A model generated the notes under the pieces. That model had not been told where the DNA came from. It was given only the letters and a program-made list of their open reading frames with translations, and made no database searches. Source: Uliginosibacterium gangwonense DSM 18521 (GTDB taxonomy: Bacteria; Pseudomonadota; Gammaproteobacteria; Burkholderiales; Rhodocyclaceae). Taken from it: DNA of 64,000 nucleotides. The stretch is from contig NZ_KB892866.1 in the NCBI RefSeq assembly GCF_000373965.1, positions 152,566-216,565 of the forward strand, written 5' to 3'. Positions 16,213 to 24,881 of the stretch are shown one piece after another (within the stretch, counting starts at the first letter, position 1; each line of letters starts with the position of its first letter). A program made the translations under genes and the position numbers.

Positions 16213-17136
16213 TTACCAGCACCGGCCATCCCCATCTTTCAAAATCCGGTATTTTTCAAAGCTGCTTTCAAGATGATTCACGAATGCTCTGACCTTCGCA
16301 GATAACTGATTTTTCATGGGATATACCGCATGAATGTCTGCCGGGGGAAGCTGCCATTCCGGCAGGACTTCCCGGAGTTCTCCGGTGCGCAAGTACTTGG
16401 CGATATGCCATTCAGAACGCAGCAGAATCCCCAAGCCTCGCAGCGTCCAGTTCAGGGCTGACTCTCCGTCATTGGTCGCGAGCGTTCCCCGCACCTTCAC
16501 CGCATCCTCCTGGCTACCGTATCGAAGGCGCCATGTTCCGTAGGTTTCGTCACTTTCGCGGATCACAATGCAATTGTGTCGTTGCAGGTCTGCCGGTGTC
16601 TGAGGCTCGCCCTTGAGCGCTAGATAGGCGGGGGCAGCGCAAAGCATTCGTCGGTTGGACGCAATTTTCCTCGATGTAATGCGCGCATCGGGGACATCTC
16701 CAAAACGGATGCAGACATCAAACCCTTCGTCAATGATATTCATCGGGCGATCGGTCAGCTGCATCTGTACTTCTACCTCAGGATACTTCTCCACAAAGTC
16801 CGCGATGGCAGGGGCGATGCACTGTCTGCCAAACCCCAGGCTTGCATTGACGCGAAGCATCCCACGCGGGATCGCATGGCCGGCAGAGATTCTCTGCTCC
16901 AGCTCCTCCATTTCGTTGAGGATTCGCTTGCCTTCCTGCAGATAAATCTCTCCCTCGTGCGTAAGCGAGGCACGCCGAGTAGTCCGGTTCAACAGGCGGA
17001 TACCCAGGCGGGTTTCCAGATTCACCAGACGACGGCTGACGGCGGCGGTGGAAACGCCCAACTCCTGTGCCGCAGCCGACAGGGAGCCGGATTTGGCGAC
17101 GACCACAAAAAAGGCTATATCCGAAAGCACGTTCAT
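16213..17136 (-). CDS. LysR-family transcriptional regulator
   Basis: A 307-residue regulator from ATG 17136; an upstream TTG at 17187 is less likely. The N-terminal winged helix-turn-helix is clear (DIAFFVVVAKSGSLSAAAQELGVSTAAVSRRLVNLE), followed by the effector domain (RGMLRVNASLGFGRQCIAPAIADF ...). It belongs to the large CrgA/DsdC-like group in which ligands are rarely known. It is divergent from the leuCD-like pair with about 110 bases between the starts, the usual layout for a LysR activator and its target. A plausible ligand is an isopropylmalate-like or other hydroxyacid. Confidence 0.88.
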   Translation of the reverse strand: MNVLSDIAFFVVVAKSGSLSAAAQELGVSTAAVSRRLVNLETRLGIRLLNRTTRRASLTHEGEIYLQEGKRILNEMEELEQRISAGHAIPRGMLRVNASLGFGRQCIAPAIADFVEKYPEVEVQMQLTDRPMNIIDEGFDVCIRFGDVPDARITSRKIASNRRMLCAAPAYLALKGEPQTPADLQRHNCIVIRESDETYGTWRLRYGSQEDAVKVRGTLATNDGESALNWTLRGLGILLRSEWHIAKYLRTGELREVLPEWQLPPADIHAVYPMKNQLSAKVRAFVNHLESSFEKYRILKDGDGRCW

Positions 17137-17247
17137 TTTTGCGTTTAAGTTAAAAGCAGTTTGATATTTTAATGATTGTAAATCCAATCGCTCTTCTGAA
17201 AAATAGCCTCATTCGGGCAGCATCCCGCATCCCAGTACAGGAAGCAC

Positions 17248-18672
17248 ATGAGTACCTCTACACAAACAAGCAAGACGCTTTACGAAAAGCTGGTGGAGAC
17301 ACATACCGTCGCCCGACTGGACGACCAGAATGTGTTGCTCTATGCAGATCTTCACATCATGAACGAGTACACCAGCCCTCAGGCATTCGCCGGGCTTGCG
17401 CAAACGGGGCGCAAGGTCTTGCAGCCGGGGCAGAATCTGGCCGTGGTCGATCACATCATTCCCACTCACCCGACGACGATTCGCGTCATTCAGGATGCAG
17501 ACTCTGCGCTTCAGGCTTCCAACCTCAAACGTAATTGTGAGATGCATGGCATCCCTTTTTACGACGCCAACGACAGGTATCAGGGCGTCGAGCATGTCAT
17601 TGTTCCCGAACATGGCATGGTTCGACCGGGCATGGTGATTCTCTGTGGTGATAGCCATACCACCACTTACGGCGCATTGGGTGCATTGGGTTTCGGGATT
17701 GGCACCTCTGAAGTCGAGCATGTGTTGGCGACGCAAACGCTGGTGTATCGCCTTGCCAGAACCATGCGTATTCACGTTTCAGGAAGGCTTCCTTTCGGCA
17801 CGACTTCCAAAGACCTGATCCTGATGATCATTCGCAAGATCAGTGCTCAAGGCGCACGTGGTTATGCGGTGGAATTCTGTGGCGAAGCCATTCATGCGCT
17901 CTCCATTGAAGCCCGCTTCGCCCTTTGCAATATGGCAGTAGAGGCGGGTGCGCGCGGGGCGCTCATCGCGCCTGATCAGATGGCTTTTGATTACCTTACC
18001 CAACGTTGCCCGGATTTGAAGGGGGAGTCCTTGGCCCAGGCACTGAATGATTGGCGTCATCTGCGCAGCGATGCTGGCGCAACGTTTGATGCTGAGTACA
18101 GTTTCGATGCTGCAGATGTGGAACCCTACGTGACATGGGGAACAAGCCCGGATCAGGCAATTCCCATCACAGGGTGCATTCCTGAGTTGAGCAGCATTGA
18201 GGATGAAACAGAGCGTCAGACTGTTGATCGGGCGCTGCGCTACACAAGGCTTTCACCTGGATCAGCGCTTGAAGGGGTTCCGGTCCAGCACATATTCATC
18301 GGCTCCTGCACCAACGCACGTATCGAAGACTTGCGGGCAGTTGCCGAAGTCGTCAAGGGGCGCAAGGTGGCGAAGCACGTGCGCGCCATGATTGTGCCCG
18401 GTTCGGGCGAAGTGCGCCGGCAGGCGGAAGTTGAGGGCTTGGCAGATATTTTCCTGGATGCAGGCTTTGAGTGGCGCCAACCGGGATGCTCCATGTGTCT
18501 GGCGATGAATGACGATGTACTCGCCCCGGGGATTCGTTGTGCTTCGACCACCAATCGGAATTTTGAGGGTCGCCAAGGGCGTGAAGCCATCACGCATCTG
18601 ATGAGCCCTGCCATGGCCGCTGCGGCTGCCGTGACGGGGTGTATTACTGATGTTCGTAATCTGGGAGCATGA
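17248..18672 (+). CDS. leuC: 3-isopropylmalate dehydratase large subunit (LeuC-like)
   Basis: Aconitase-family [4Fe-4S] enzyme subunit of 474 residues. The cluster cysteines lie in FIGSCTNARIEDLR and PGCSMCLAMNDD, and the substrate loops CGDSHTTTYGALGALGFGIGTSEVEH and STTNRNFEGRQG are intact. The N-terminal region differs from textbook LeuC: YADLHIMNEYTSPQAF replaces the D-R-H form and VDHIIPTHPT replaces M-D-H-N-V-S-T. It may therefore act on a related hydroxyacid rather than in leucine synthesis. AGGAAG precedes the ATG. The stop overlaps the leuD start (ATGA). No leuA or leuB is nearby; the LysR gene is divergent. Confidence 0.88.
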   Translation: MSTSTQTSKTLYEKLVETHTVARLDDQNVLLYADLHIMNEYTSPQAFAGLAQTGRKVLQPGQNLAVVDHIIPTHPTTIRVIQDADSALQASNLKRNCEMHGIPFYDANDRYQGVEHVIVPEHGMVRPGMVILCGDSHTTTYGALGALGFGIGTSEVEHVLATQTLVYRLARTMRIHVSGRLPFGTTSKDLILMIIRKISAQGARGYAVEFCGEAIHALSIEARFALCNMAVEAGARGALIAPDQMAFDYLTQRCPDLKGESLAQALNDWRHLRSDAGATFDAEYSFDAADVEPYVTWGTSPDQAIPITGCIPELSSIEDETERQTVDRALRYTRLSPGSALEGVPVQHIFIGSCTNARIEDLRAVAEVVKGRKVAKHVRAMIVPGSGEVRRQAEVEGLADIFLDAGFEWRQPGCSMCLAMNDDVLAPGIRCASTTNRNFEGRQGREAITHLMSPAMAAAAAVTGCITDVRNLGA

Positions 18673-19313
18673 GCATGACTAGGCTTAGCAAGATTGAAGG
18701 TGTTGCAGCACCTCTTCCCATCGCCAATCTGGATACGGATCAGATCATCCCAAAACAGTTTTTGCGTCGGATCGACAAGGCAGGCCTGGCAGATGGAATC
18801 CTGTATGACATGCGTTTTGACTCGAATGGAGATAAACGTGGTGATTTCGTACTCAACCAACCCGCGTACGCTGATTCAAAGATTCTTGTTGCAGGGCAGA
18901 ATTTTGGCTGTGGATCGAGTCGAGAGCATGCGGTATGGGGCTTGCTGGAATTCGGCATCAAGGCAGTGATCGCCCCCAGCTTTGGTGAAATTTTCTACTC
19001 CAACGCTATGAACAATAACTTGTTACTCGTTGCCTTGGAGGAAAACGCAGTCGAAGCCATTCTGCGTGACGTGATCAATCCGCAGTACAGTCAAATTTGC
19101 ATCGATATTGAGGCGATGACAGTACGTAGTCACAGCCAAAGCGCATCCTTTTCCCTCTCTGAACGCCATCGCCGGATGTTTCTGGAAGGCTTGGACATGA
19201 TTGGTGCAACGCTCTCCATGGAAGACCAGATCCGTGCATTCGCGCAAGCACACTGGCAACATAAACCATGGTTGAAAGACATCGCTGCCACGACAAGAAA
19301 ACGCTTGGTTTAG
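18669..19313 (+). CDS. leuD: 3-isopropylmalate dehydratase small subunit (LeuD-like)
   Basis: A 214-residue partner of LeuC carrying the swivelling domain that completes the active site. Family marks are PLPIANLDTDQIIPKQFLRRIDKAG at the N-terminus, NFGCGSSREHAVWGL in the middle, and SFGEIFYSNAMNNNLLLVAL. The length fits LeuD of the leucine-pathway type. ATG 18669 overlaps the leuC stop by four bases; a second ATG six bases on is possible. An inverted repeat follows 32 bases downstream. Confidence 0.9.
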   Translation: MSMTRLSKIEGVAAPLPIANLDTDQIIPKQFLRRIDKAGLADGILYDMRFDSNGDKRGDFVLNQPAYADSKILVAGQNFGCGSSREHAVWGLLEFGIKAVIAPSFGEIFYSNAMNNNLLLVALEENAVEAILRDVINPQYSQICIDIEAMTVRSHSQSASFSLSERHRRMFLEGLDMIGATLSMEDQIRAFAQAHWQHKPWLKDIAATTRKRLV

Positions 19314-19344
19314 CGAGCCGCAGCTAAACTGTAGAAGTTCAGAC

Positions 19345-19391
19345 TTGATCTGACAGTTCCCCGTTCTGACGGTGCTGGATTGTCAGATCAA
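19345..19391. repeat. Inverted repeat, possible insertion-sequence ends or terminator
   Basis: TTGATCTGACA and TGTCAGATCAA are perfect 11-base arms with a 25-base loop, just after leuD. The extended left flank (GTAGAAGTTCAGAC) looks like an insertion-sequence terminus, so this may be two IS ends brought together. A hairpin ending leuCD transcription is the alternative. Confidence 0.45.
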
Positions 19392-19462
19392 TTCAGGAAG
19401 TCAACTTTTTCCTTCCATGCCTCCTTTCCTGCAATAAGGGTTTGGAGGGGAGTGCGTCTGCT

Positions 19463-19618
19463 GCATATCTTACCCGAATAGGTTCGCTCGTTGACTTTGT
19501 CGCCCATTACAACAGCGACAGCAAGCCATTTTCTTGGACTGCCACGATCGAATCCATCCTGGAGAAAATCGAGAGATTTTGCAAACTAATTAACGGGACG
19601 GAATACCTGTCTTTATAG
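19463..19618 (+). pseudogene. IS630-like transposase C-terminal tail
   Basis: A frame of about 51 codons ending at TAG 19616-19618 encodes SLVDFVAHYNSDSKPFSWTA, then ESILEKIERFCKLINGTEY. This matches the end of Tc1/IS630-type transposases (HYN-x-x-x-KPFxWT-x-x-x-x-I). All catalytic parts are missing. It is a second, different IS630 fragment from the one near 2270. Confidence 0.6.
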
Positions 19619-19622
19619 GTTT

Positions 19623-19865
19623 TCAAACATCAGCCTCCTGAATACCCGCTGGAAAATGGATCAACAGGTAATCAATCAGACTTCTAACGGAGGGCAGCAT
19701 GCCACGTGGAGATGGGTACAGCATATGAATAATTTTCTCAGCCGCATGTCAATCAGGAAGGACTCTTGTGAGTAAATTCGAACGCAATGCGGAAGAAACA
19801 ATTGGTTCCGGTAGTAGCGAGATTCCGATGCCGTGCGTCGCGGCTTCTAACTGCACACGCAGATC
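19623..19865 (-). pseudogene. LysR-family regulator C-terminal remnant with stop codon
   Basis: The minus strand reads LEAATHGIGISLLPEPIV, then NLLTRVLPD, an in-frame TGA, then IIHMLYPSPRGMLPSVRSLIDYL and a closing stop at 19623-19625. This is the end of the effector domain of a LysR regulator (G-I-x-L-L-P-E, YPS-R-G-x-x-P-xVR-x-L-I-D). The N-terminal two thirds and DNA-binding domain are absent. Confidence 0.7.
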
Positions 19866-20000
19866 ATTTTACATATTGCATTAACTTGGCAACAATTTAC
19901 GCTACACAACTCGCATGAGTTGTATCTCGTAGAATCAATTGGTAGTGGATGGGGCTCTGCATTCTATTTTGTTGCTGATTTAATAGTCAAATACTCTCCA

Positions 20001-20468
20001 TTACTTTGTAGTTACAATACTCATCACAGCTTCTAAATCGCTGGGATTTTTAATAAATGAGTTATAAGTTTTGATGGCCTGTGCTTCTATTCCTATCATC
20101 GAAATCTGTGAGCGTGAAATAATCGTTACTCCTGACTTCTTGGCCGAACTCATCGCGGCGCTCTCTTGGTCTTTCCAAAGTTTGCTCATGTACTCAGAAC
20201 TTTCACCTGCAGCCTGTTTGATGATTTCCTGTTGAGAGGAAGACAATCCATCCCATACCTTTTTAGACATCACAAGCACTTCAGGAATCAACATGTGTTC
20301 ATCTAGCATAAGATAGGGCGCCAATTTGTATAAATCCATCCCCATATAGGCCACCATCCCGCCTTCCGCGTAGTCAATTTTCCCAGTCTGAAACGCATCG
20401 CCTACCTTATTAAATGGCGTAGGTATTGATTTGGCACCAAAATTTTCTATTAGTGTTTCAAATACTGT
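20001..20468 (-). pseudogene. TRAP-transporter substrate-binding protein (DctP family) C-terminal remnant
   Basis: About 155 residues remain, from a stop at 20469 to the stop at 20001: FETLIENFGAKSIPTPFNKVGDAFQTGKIDYAEGG, then MDLYKLAPYLMLDEHMLIPEVLVMSKKVWDGLSSSQQEIIKQAA. This is the typical C-terminal lobe of DctP-type proteins that bind C4-dicarboxylates or other organic acids. The signal peptide and N-terminal lobe are missing and no dctQ/dctM membrane genes are nearby, so it is a dead fragment. Confidence 0.7.
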
Positions 20469-20496
20469 CTATAGACCCAGCATGGCGCACCAAGCA

Positions 20497-20880
20497 TCAG
20501 GTCGCGTACTGGGCAACGCCACCTCCAAACGACCAATTCTCTTTTTTGACCTCGATCAGGTTGATGAAAACATCCTCCTGTCGAACGCCCGCCTCTCGGT
20601 TAAGTCCTTCAGCAATCGTCTTGTAGAGAAGTTTCTTCTGGTCTGTCGTCCGTCCTTCATTGAGCGTGATTTGGATAAACACCACCCCATCGGTTCGATT
20701 GATCCCGAGATATGTGGGGTCATAGACGAAGTGGTTGTCGTCATGCTCCGTCAGAACCTGGAAGTTATCTTTGTCAGGGACGTTAATCGCAGCCTTCATT
20801 GAATCAAAAACCACCTTGCCCAGTCTTTTGGCATAGGATGCGTCAGGATTCTTTTTGATGTCGATACGAACGATAGGCAT
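20497..20880 (-). CDS. Tautomerase-family protein
   Basis: A 127-residue small protein with an MPIVRIDI start: removal of Met would expose Pro1, the catalytic base of the 4-oxalocrotonate tautomerase superfamily. The length equals two fused tautomerase units, as in the MSAD/cis-CaaD-like group. FVYDPTYLGINRTDGVVFIQIT and KKLLYKTIAEGLNREAGVRQEDVFINL resemble this group. A strong AGGAGAGG ribosome site precedes the ATG. It lies downstream of the MDR reductase on the same strand and may share its transcript. The substrate is unknown. Confidence 0.8.
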   Translation of the reverse strand: MPIVRIDIKKNPDASYAKRLGKVVFDSMKAAINVPDKDNFQVLTEHDDNHFVYDPTYLGINRTDGVVFIQITLNEGRTTDQKKLLYKTIAEGLNREAGVRQEDVFINLIEVKKENWSFGGGVAQYAT

Positions 20881-21004
20881 CTACCTCTCCTTTAAGATTT
20901 TTTGAGTACTTGACCAGATTGCGCATTGCTCTGGATCGTGGGTGTGGAATTTAGATTTGATCAGATAGAAAGAAGTGTTCGTCTGTCAAGGGGCTGCGAT
21001 GCAT

Positions 21005-22006
21005 TCATTGCATCTGGATGACAACTTTCCCTTTGGCATGGCCTTGAGCCAGATACTCAAGTGCCTCCTTTGCTTGCTCAAACGGAAAGACCTTATCGAT
21101 TACCGGCTGAATGTGCTTCGTTTCAAGAAGATTGCCGATTTCGTTGAGTTGAGTCCCGTCGGGACGCACAAAGTGAAATAAATAGGTGACGTCCCGCGTT
21201 CTGGCGACCCGAATGATCTTGCGGCTCATCAACCCGAACACGAACGTGAGCACAAAGTTCAAGCGCTTAGCGCGAGCAAACGCCGCATCCAGTGGGCCGA
21301 CGATGGAAACGATCTTGCTTCCGGGTTTAAGGATGTCGATGGATTTTTCAATCGCATCACCTCTGACTGTGCCAAGCACTGCGTCGTAACCGCGAAGCAC
21401 TTTCTCGAATTCCTGCTTCTTGTAATCGACAACCTCGTCTGCGCCAAGGTGGCTCACCAACGGTACATTACCCGTGCTGGTTGTCGTTCCTACTTTGGCA
21501 CCCAAGTATTTTGCCAACTGAATCGCAAACGTACCAATTCCGCCAGACCCTGCCGGAATGAACACTTTCTGGCCGGCGCGAAGATTGAGGCGTTCCTTCA
21601 GTGCCTGCCACGAGGTGAGCCCGACCATCGGGATCGATGCGGCCTGCACGAAGTCCAGATTGGCAGGCTTTGGAGCGGCAGCGCTCTCTGGGACGACCGC
21701 AAACTCGGCAATTGAGCCCGTGCCAAGGTCGAAAATGCTGGCAAAGACAGCATCACCTACTTTGAAACGAGTTACCTTGTTGCCGACCTCTGTTACTACA
21801 CCAGCCAAATCGCTGCCCAGCGTAGCCGGAAGCTGGAAATGCAGCACTGGTTTGAATATGCCGGTAGGAACCATGTTGTCGATCGGGTTTACGCTGGCTG
21901 CGTAGACTTTTACCAGCATTTCATCGGCTTTCAGCGAGGGATGAGCAACTTCGGCGAAACCAATCTCGGGAGATTTGCCATAGCGTTTGAATGTGAGTGC
22001 TTTCAT
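21005..22006 (-). CDS. NADP-dependent zinc-free MDR oxidoreductase (quinone reductase-like)
   Basis: A 333-residue cytoplasmic enzyme of the medium-chain dehydrogenase/reductase superfamily. The N-terminal GroES-like domain (VKVYAASVNPIDNMVPTG, TLGSDLAGVVTEVG) lacks catalytic-zinc cysteines. The Rossmann domain has VFIPAGSGGIGTFAIQLAKYLGAKV. These features fit quinone/enone reductases that use NADPH. It lies about 118 bases after the acuI-like gene, so it is either the end of that operon or a separate unit. Confidence 0.82.
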   Translation of the reverse strand: MKALTFKRYGKSPEIGFAEVAHPSLKADEMLVKVYAASVNPIDNMVPTGIFKPVLHFQLPATLGSDLAGVVTEVGNKVTRFKVGDAVFASIFDLGTGSIAEFAVVPESAAAPKPANLDFVQAASIPMVGLTSWQALKERLNLRAGQKVFIPAGSGGIGTFAIQLAKYLGAKVGTTTSTGNVPLVSHLGADEVVDYKKQEFEKVLRGYDAVLGTVRGDAIEKSIDILKPGSKIVSIVGPLDAAFARAKRLNFVLTFVFGLMSRKIIRVARTRDVTYLFHFVRPDGTQLNEIGNLLETKHIQPVIDKVFPFEQAKEALEYLAQGHAKGKVVIQMQ

Positions 22007-22124
22007 ATCGTTTTGACTCCGTTGTAATCAATTGTGTTGAGACGTAACTGGATCAGATCAGGCCCAACCAGGAGGTCGGCGAGTGACTGGGCGCTGGCTA
22101 TCGCGGATTCCTTGGGGATGATCA

Positions 22125-23111
22125 TCATGCGTTGACGTCGACGACCGTACGACCACGTACCTCGCCTCGAAGCACCGAGCCTGCTAGGCCAGGAACTTCG
22201 GCTAGGCCGATCACCCGCGTAGCGTGCGAGAGCTTGCCCAGGTCGAGATCGGAGGCAAGACGTGCCCATGCCCGCAAGCGCAAAGCCTGGGGTGCGTTGA
22301 CCGAGTCGATGCCGGCCAAGGTTACGTTGCGCAGAATGAAGGGCAGCACCGAGCCAGGCAGGTCCACACCCTGGGCGAGCCCAAAGGCTGCCACTGCGCC
22401 GCGATAACAGGTCTGCGCCAATACATTGGCCAGTGTGTGGCTACCCACCGAGTCGATCGCCCCCGCCCAACGTTCCCTGGCGATTGGTGCGCCCGGCTCA
22501 GACAGCGTACGGCGGTCGATGACTTCTGACGCACCCAGAGCAAGCAAGTAGTCCGTCTCATCCAGGCGCCCGGTCGAGGCGACTACCCGGTACCCCAAGT
22601 GGGATAGCAAAGCGATAGCGATGGAGCCCGCCCCGCCGCTAGCCCCGGTTACCAACACGTCGCCTTTGTCTGGGGTCACTCCGGCGTGCTCAAGTGCGAG
22701 TACGGACAGCATCGCGGTGTACCCCGCAGTGCCAATGGCCATGGCATCGCGCGTCGAAAACACCTCCGGCAGCTTGACCAACCAGTCGCCGCTGACGCGC
22801 GCCTTCTGCGCGAAGCCGCCGTGGTGGGTTTGACTCAGGCCCCAACCGTTGGCGACAACGCGGTCGCCCACTGCGAACCCCGCGTGCGACGAGGCTTGCA
22901 CGATGCCCGAAAAGTCGATGCCCGGAATCAGCGGGAATTGTCGGATCACGGGGCCTTTACCGCTGATCGCCATCGCGTCCTTGTAGTTCACCGTCGAATA
23001 GTCGATTGCAACGGTGACATCGCCTGGCATCAGGTCGGCTTCGTCGAAGTTGACCAAGGTGGTAGAAACCACCACGCCGGTTTTGGTGGCTAGCAGCGCC
23101 TTGAATGTCAT
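22125..23111 (-). CDS. acuI: YhdH/AcuI-family MDR oxidoreductase (acrylyl-CoA reductase type)
   Basis: A 328-residue MDR enzyme. YhdH/AcuI proteins reduce acryloyl-CoA to propionyl-CoA with NADPH and protect against that electrophile. Matching marks are STVNYKDAMAISGKGPVIRQFPLIPGIDFSGIV, NGWGLSQTHHGGFAQKARV, GTAGYTAMLSVLALE and LVTGASGGAGSIAIALLSHLGY. Start M3 (ATG 23111) is chosen because AAGGA abuts the first ATG (23117) but is well placed for the second. It lies about 55 bases downstream of the OYE gene in the same array. The actual substrate here could be another enoyl compound. Confidence 0.85.
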   Translation of the reverse strand: MTFKALLATKTGVVVSTTLVNFDEADLMPGDVTVAIDYSTVNYKDAMAISGKGPVIRQFPLIPGIDFSGIVQASSHAGFAVGDRVVANGWGLSQTHHGGFAQKARVSGDWLVKLPEVFSTRDAMAIGTAGYTAMLSVLALEHAGVTPDKGDVLVTGASGGAGSIAIALLSHLGYRVVASTGRLDETDYLLALGASEVIDRRTLSEPGAPIARERWAGAIDSVGSHTLANVLAQTCYRGAVAAFGLAQGVDLPGSVLPFILRNVTLAGIDSVNAPQALRLRAWARLASDLDLGKLSHATRVIGLAEVPGLAGSVLRGEVRGRTVVDVNA

Positions 23112-23165
23112 GGTCATTTTCCTTTGGAGTGCTATATGTCGGACATCATGTTGAGGGGGCTCCGC

Positions 23166-24416
23166 TCAATTGCGCGCCCGCAGGCGCCGCGTGCGAAAGG
23201 TGCCCCAACCGCCGGTTAAAGCAGACTTCAAGAAAGCTGACAGCCCGCTTTCGTTGGGACGTGGCGATTTGCCCCTTGCAATGCGCTTGAGTTGGCGCTC
23301 GTACCACCACACCTCCATGACCCCCATGCGATCAACGGCCTTGAGACCGGTGATAATCGGGCGGACCTGCTGCGGGCTGTCACGTCCCTGCAGCAAGGCG
23401 GAGGGTGCGTCGGGGTCGATCGCCAGCAGCCGCGCCAGGCCCACCACATCCAGCGCGCCGGTACGCAGGGCGGCGTTCATGCCGGCTGCGGTGCGGAAGC
23501 CGCCGGTCACCATCAGCGGCACCTTCACGGTGGCACGCACCTTCTCGGCAAATTCGAGGAAGTAGGCTTCGCGGGCAAGGGTGGAAGCCTTCTTTGGTTC
23601 TTGCATATTGACGCCCATGCCGGGGGCCTCGTAGGTGCCGCCAGATATCTCGATCAGGTCGATGCCCGCATCCGCCAGCGCCCGGATCGTCTCGAGCGAC
23701 TCTTCTTCGGTGAAGCCGCCGCGCTGGAAGTCGGTCGAGTTGAGCTTGATCGCCACCGGGAAATCCGGCCCGACCTGGCGGCGGATTTCCGCATAAACGG
23801 CCAGCACAAAGCGCCGCCGGTTTTCGAGGCTACCGCCCCATTCGTCGCTGCGCCGATTGTGGTGCGGAGAGAGGAACTGGCTGACCAGGTAACCATGCGC
23901 CCCGTGGATCTGCACGCCACCGAATCCGGCCTTCTTGCAGATGGCCGCGCTCCGGCCGAATCGCTCGATGATGTCCTGTATCTCGGACGTGGTGGCTTCG
24001 CGCGGGGTTTCAAATAGTGTCGCCATATCCTCGCGGAAAGGCACAGCCGAGGGTGCGAGGTTGTACGCATTCAATCCCTTGGCTGATTGTTTGCCTGGAT
24101 GATTGAGCTGCACCCAAATTGCCGCCCCTTGCTCGGTTGCCGCTTGTGCCCATTGCCTGAGGACAGGCAAGTCTGCCTCGTCCTCGATCGCCACATTGCC
24201 TGGCTCGCCCAGTGCACGACGGTCGATCATCACGTTGCCCGTCAAGATCATTCCCAGCCCCGAGGAACCCCAGCGCCGGTACAGTCGTACCAAGTCCGCG
24301 GTCGGGCGATTGTCGTAGGTAGCCAGTGTTTCACTCATGGCCGCTTTGGCGAGTCGATTGCGTAGTACGGTGCCGTTGGGGAGAGTCAACGCTTGATTCA
24401 GCAGGTCTGTGTTCAT
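23166..24416 (-). CDS. NADH:flavin oxidoreductase, Old Yellow Enzyme family
   Basis: A 416-residue FMN-dependent TIM-barrel ene-reductase. Clear motifs are RNRLAKAAMSE near the N-terminus, WVQLNHPGKQ, GVQIHGAHGYLVSQFLSPHHN with the substrate-binding His pair region, and RSDEWGGSLENR. C-terminal loops include VPLMVTGGFRT and DVVGLARLLAIDP. No 4Fe-4S or second flavin domain is present, so it is the single-domain type. ATG 24416 has GAGG five bases upstream. It follows the SCP2-like gene by seven bases, so the two are co-transcribed. Confidence 0.9.
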   Translation of the reverse strand: MNTDLLNQALTLPNGTVLRNRLAKAAMSETLATYDNRPTADLVRLYRRWGSSGLGMILTGNVMIDRRALGEPGNVAIEDEADLPVLRQWAQAATEQGAAIWVQLNHPGKQSAKGLNAYNLAPSAVPFREDMATLFETPREATTSEIQDIIERFGRSAAICKKAGFGGVQIHGAHGYLVSQFLSPHHNRRSDEWGGSLENRRRFVLAVYAEIRRQVGPDFPVAIKLNSTDFQRGGFTEEESLETIRALADAGIDLIEISGGTYEAPGMGVNMQEPKKASTLAREAYFLEFAEKVRATVKVPLMVTGGFRTAAGMNAALRTGALDVVGLARLLAIDPDAPSALLQGRDSPQQVRPIITGLKAVDRMGVMEVWWYERQLKRIARGKSPRPNESGLSAFLKSALTGGWGTFRTRRLRARN

Positions 24417-24423
24417 AGGGACC

Positions 24424-24822
24424 TCAAAACGCGGTGCGGTCATAGGGAGAAACGACTTTCGGCGGCTGCAGGAATGCCGTCAGTCCCTGGAACCACATCA
24501 CTTCTCGAAAATCACCGCTGATGATCAAATCCTTGCTGCCAACCCCTCTGAGGAAGGCTGCCTGGGCGTCCTTGGCCGACAGAATCTCGAAACCTTTGGC
24601 AGCATTGGTGAAGCTGAGTGTGAACTGGGCGGTCTTGGTCAGTCCGGCAAAGGACTGGACCACGCCATGTTCGATAACGAAGTGGCGGCCAGCACCCGAG
24701 GCCGTGCGAATCTGAAACACCAAGCGTTTGGGCTTGGCGTAACGTGCGCAGTCGGGGTCGGTTTTGATCTTTCGTTGTAGCATCTGGGCGAATGCCCACA
24801 ACAGGAATTTGAACTTGAGCAT
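24424..24822 (-). CDS. SCP2-like sterol/lipid-carrier domain protein
   Basis: A small protein of about 132 residues with a helical N-terminus, then VFQIRTASGAGRHFVIEHGVVQSFAGLTKTAQFTLSFTNAAKGFEILSA, which has the alternating strands and closing helix of SCP2 lipid-binding domains. It probably holds a hydrophobic ligand, perhaps a substrate of the neighbouring OYE. Internal ATG 24822 is preferred because AAGG directly abuts the first ATG. The family call is by pattern only. Confidence 0.6.
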   Translation of the reverse strand: MLKFKFLLWAFAQMLQRKIKTDPDCARYAKPKRLVFQIRTASGAGRHFVIEHGVVQSFAGLTKTAQFTLSFTNAAKGFEILSAKDAQAAFLRGVGSKDLIISGDFREVMWFQGLTAFLQPPKVVSPYDRTAF

Positions 24823-24881
24823 TTCGGACATCCTTTATTTAGGCGTGGCGTGAGCGCGTTAGGGCTGTGATTGCCATTACG

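Noticed and set aside
15953-16222. An 89-residue minus-strand frame after the LysR gene
   Set aside because: It overlaps the end of the LysR gene, has no ribosome site and no recognisable domain. It could be real but cannot be supported.
23292-24017. A 241-residue plus-strand frame inside the OYE gene
   Set aside because: It is the antisense of a GC-rich gene with full OYE motifs; the translation is Arg/His-rich without any domain.
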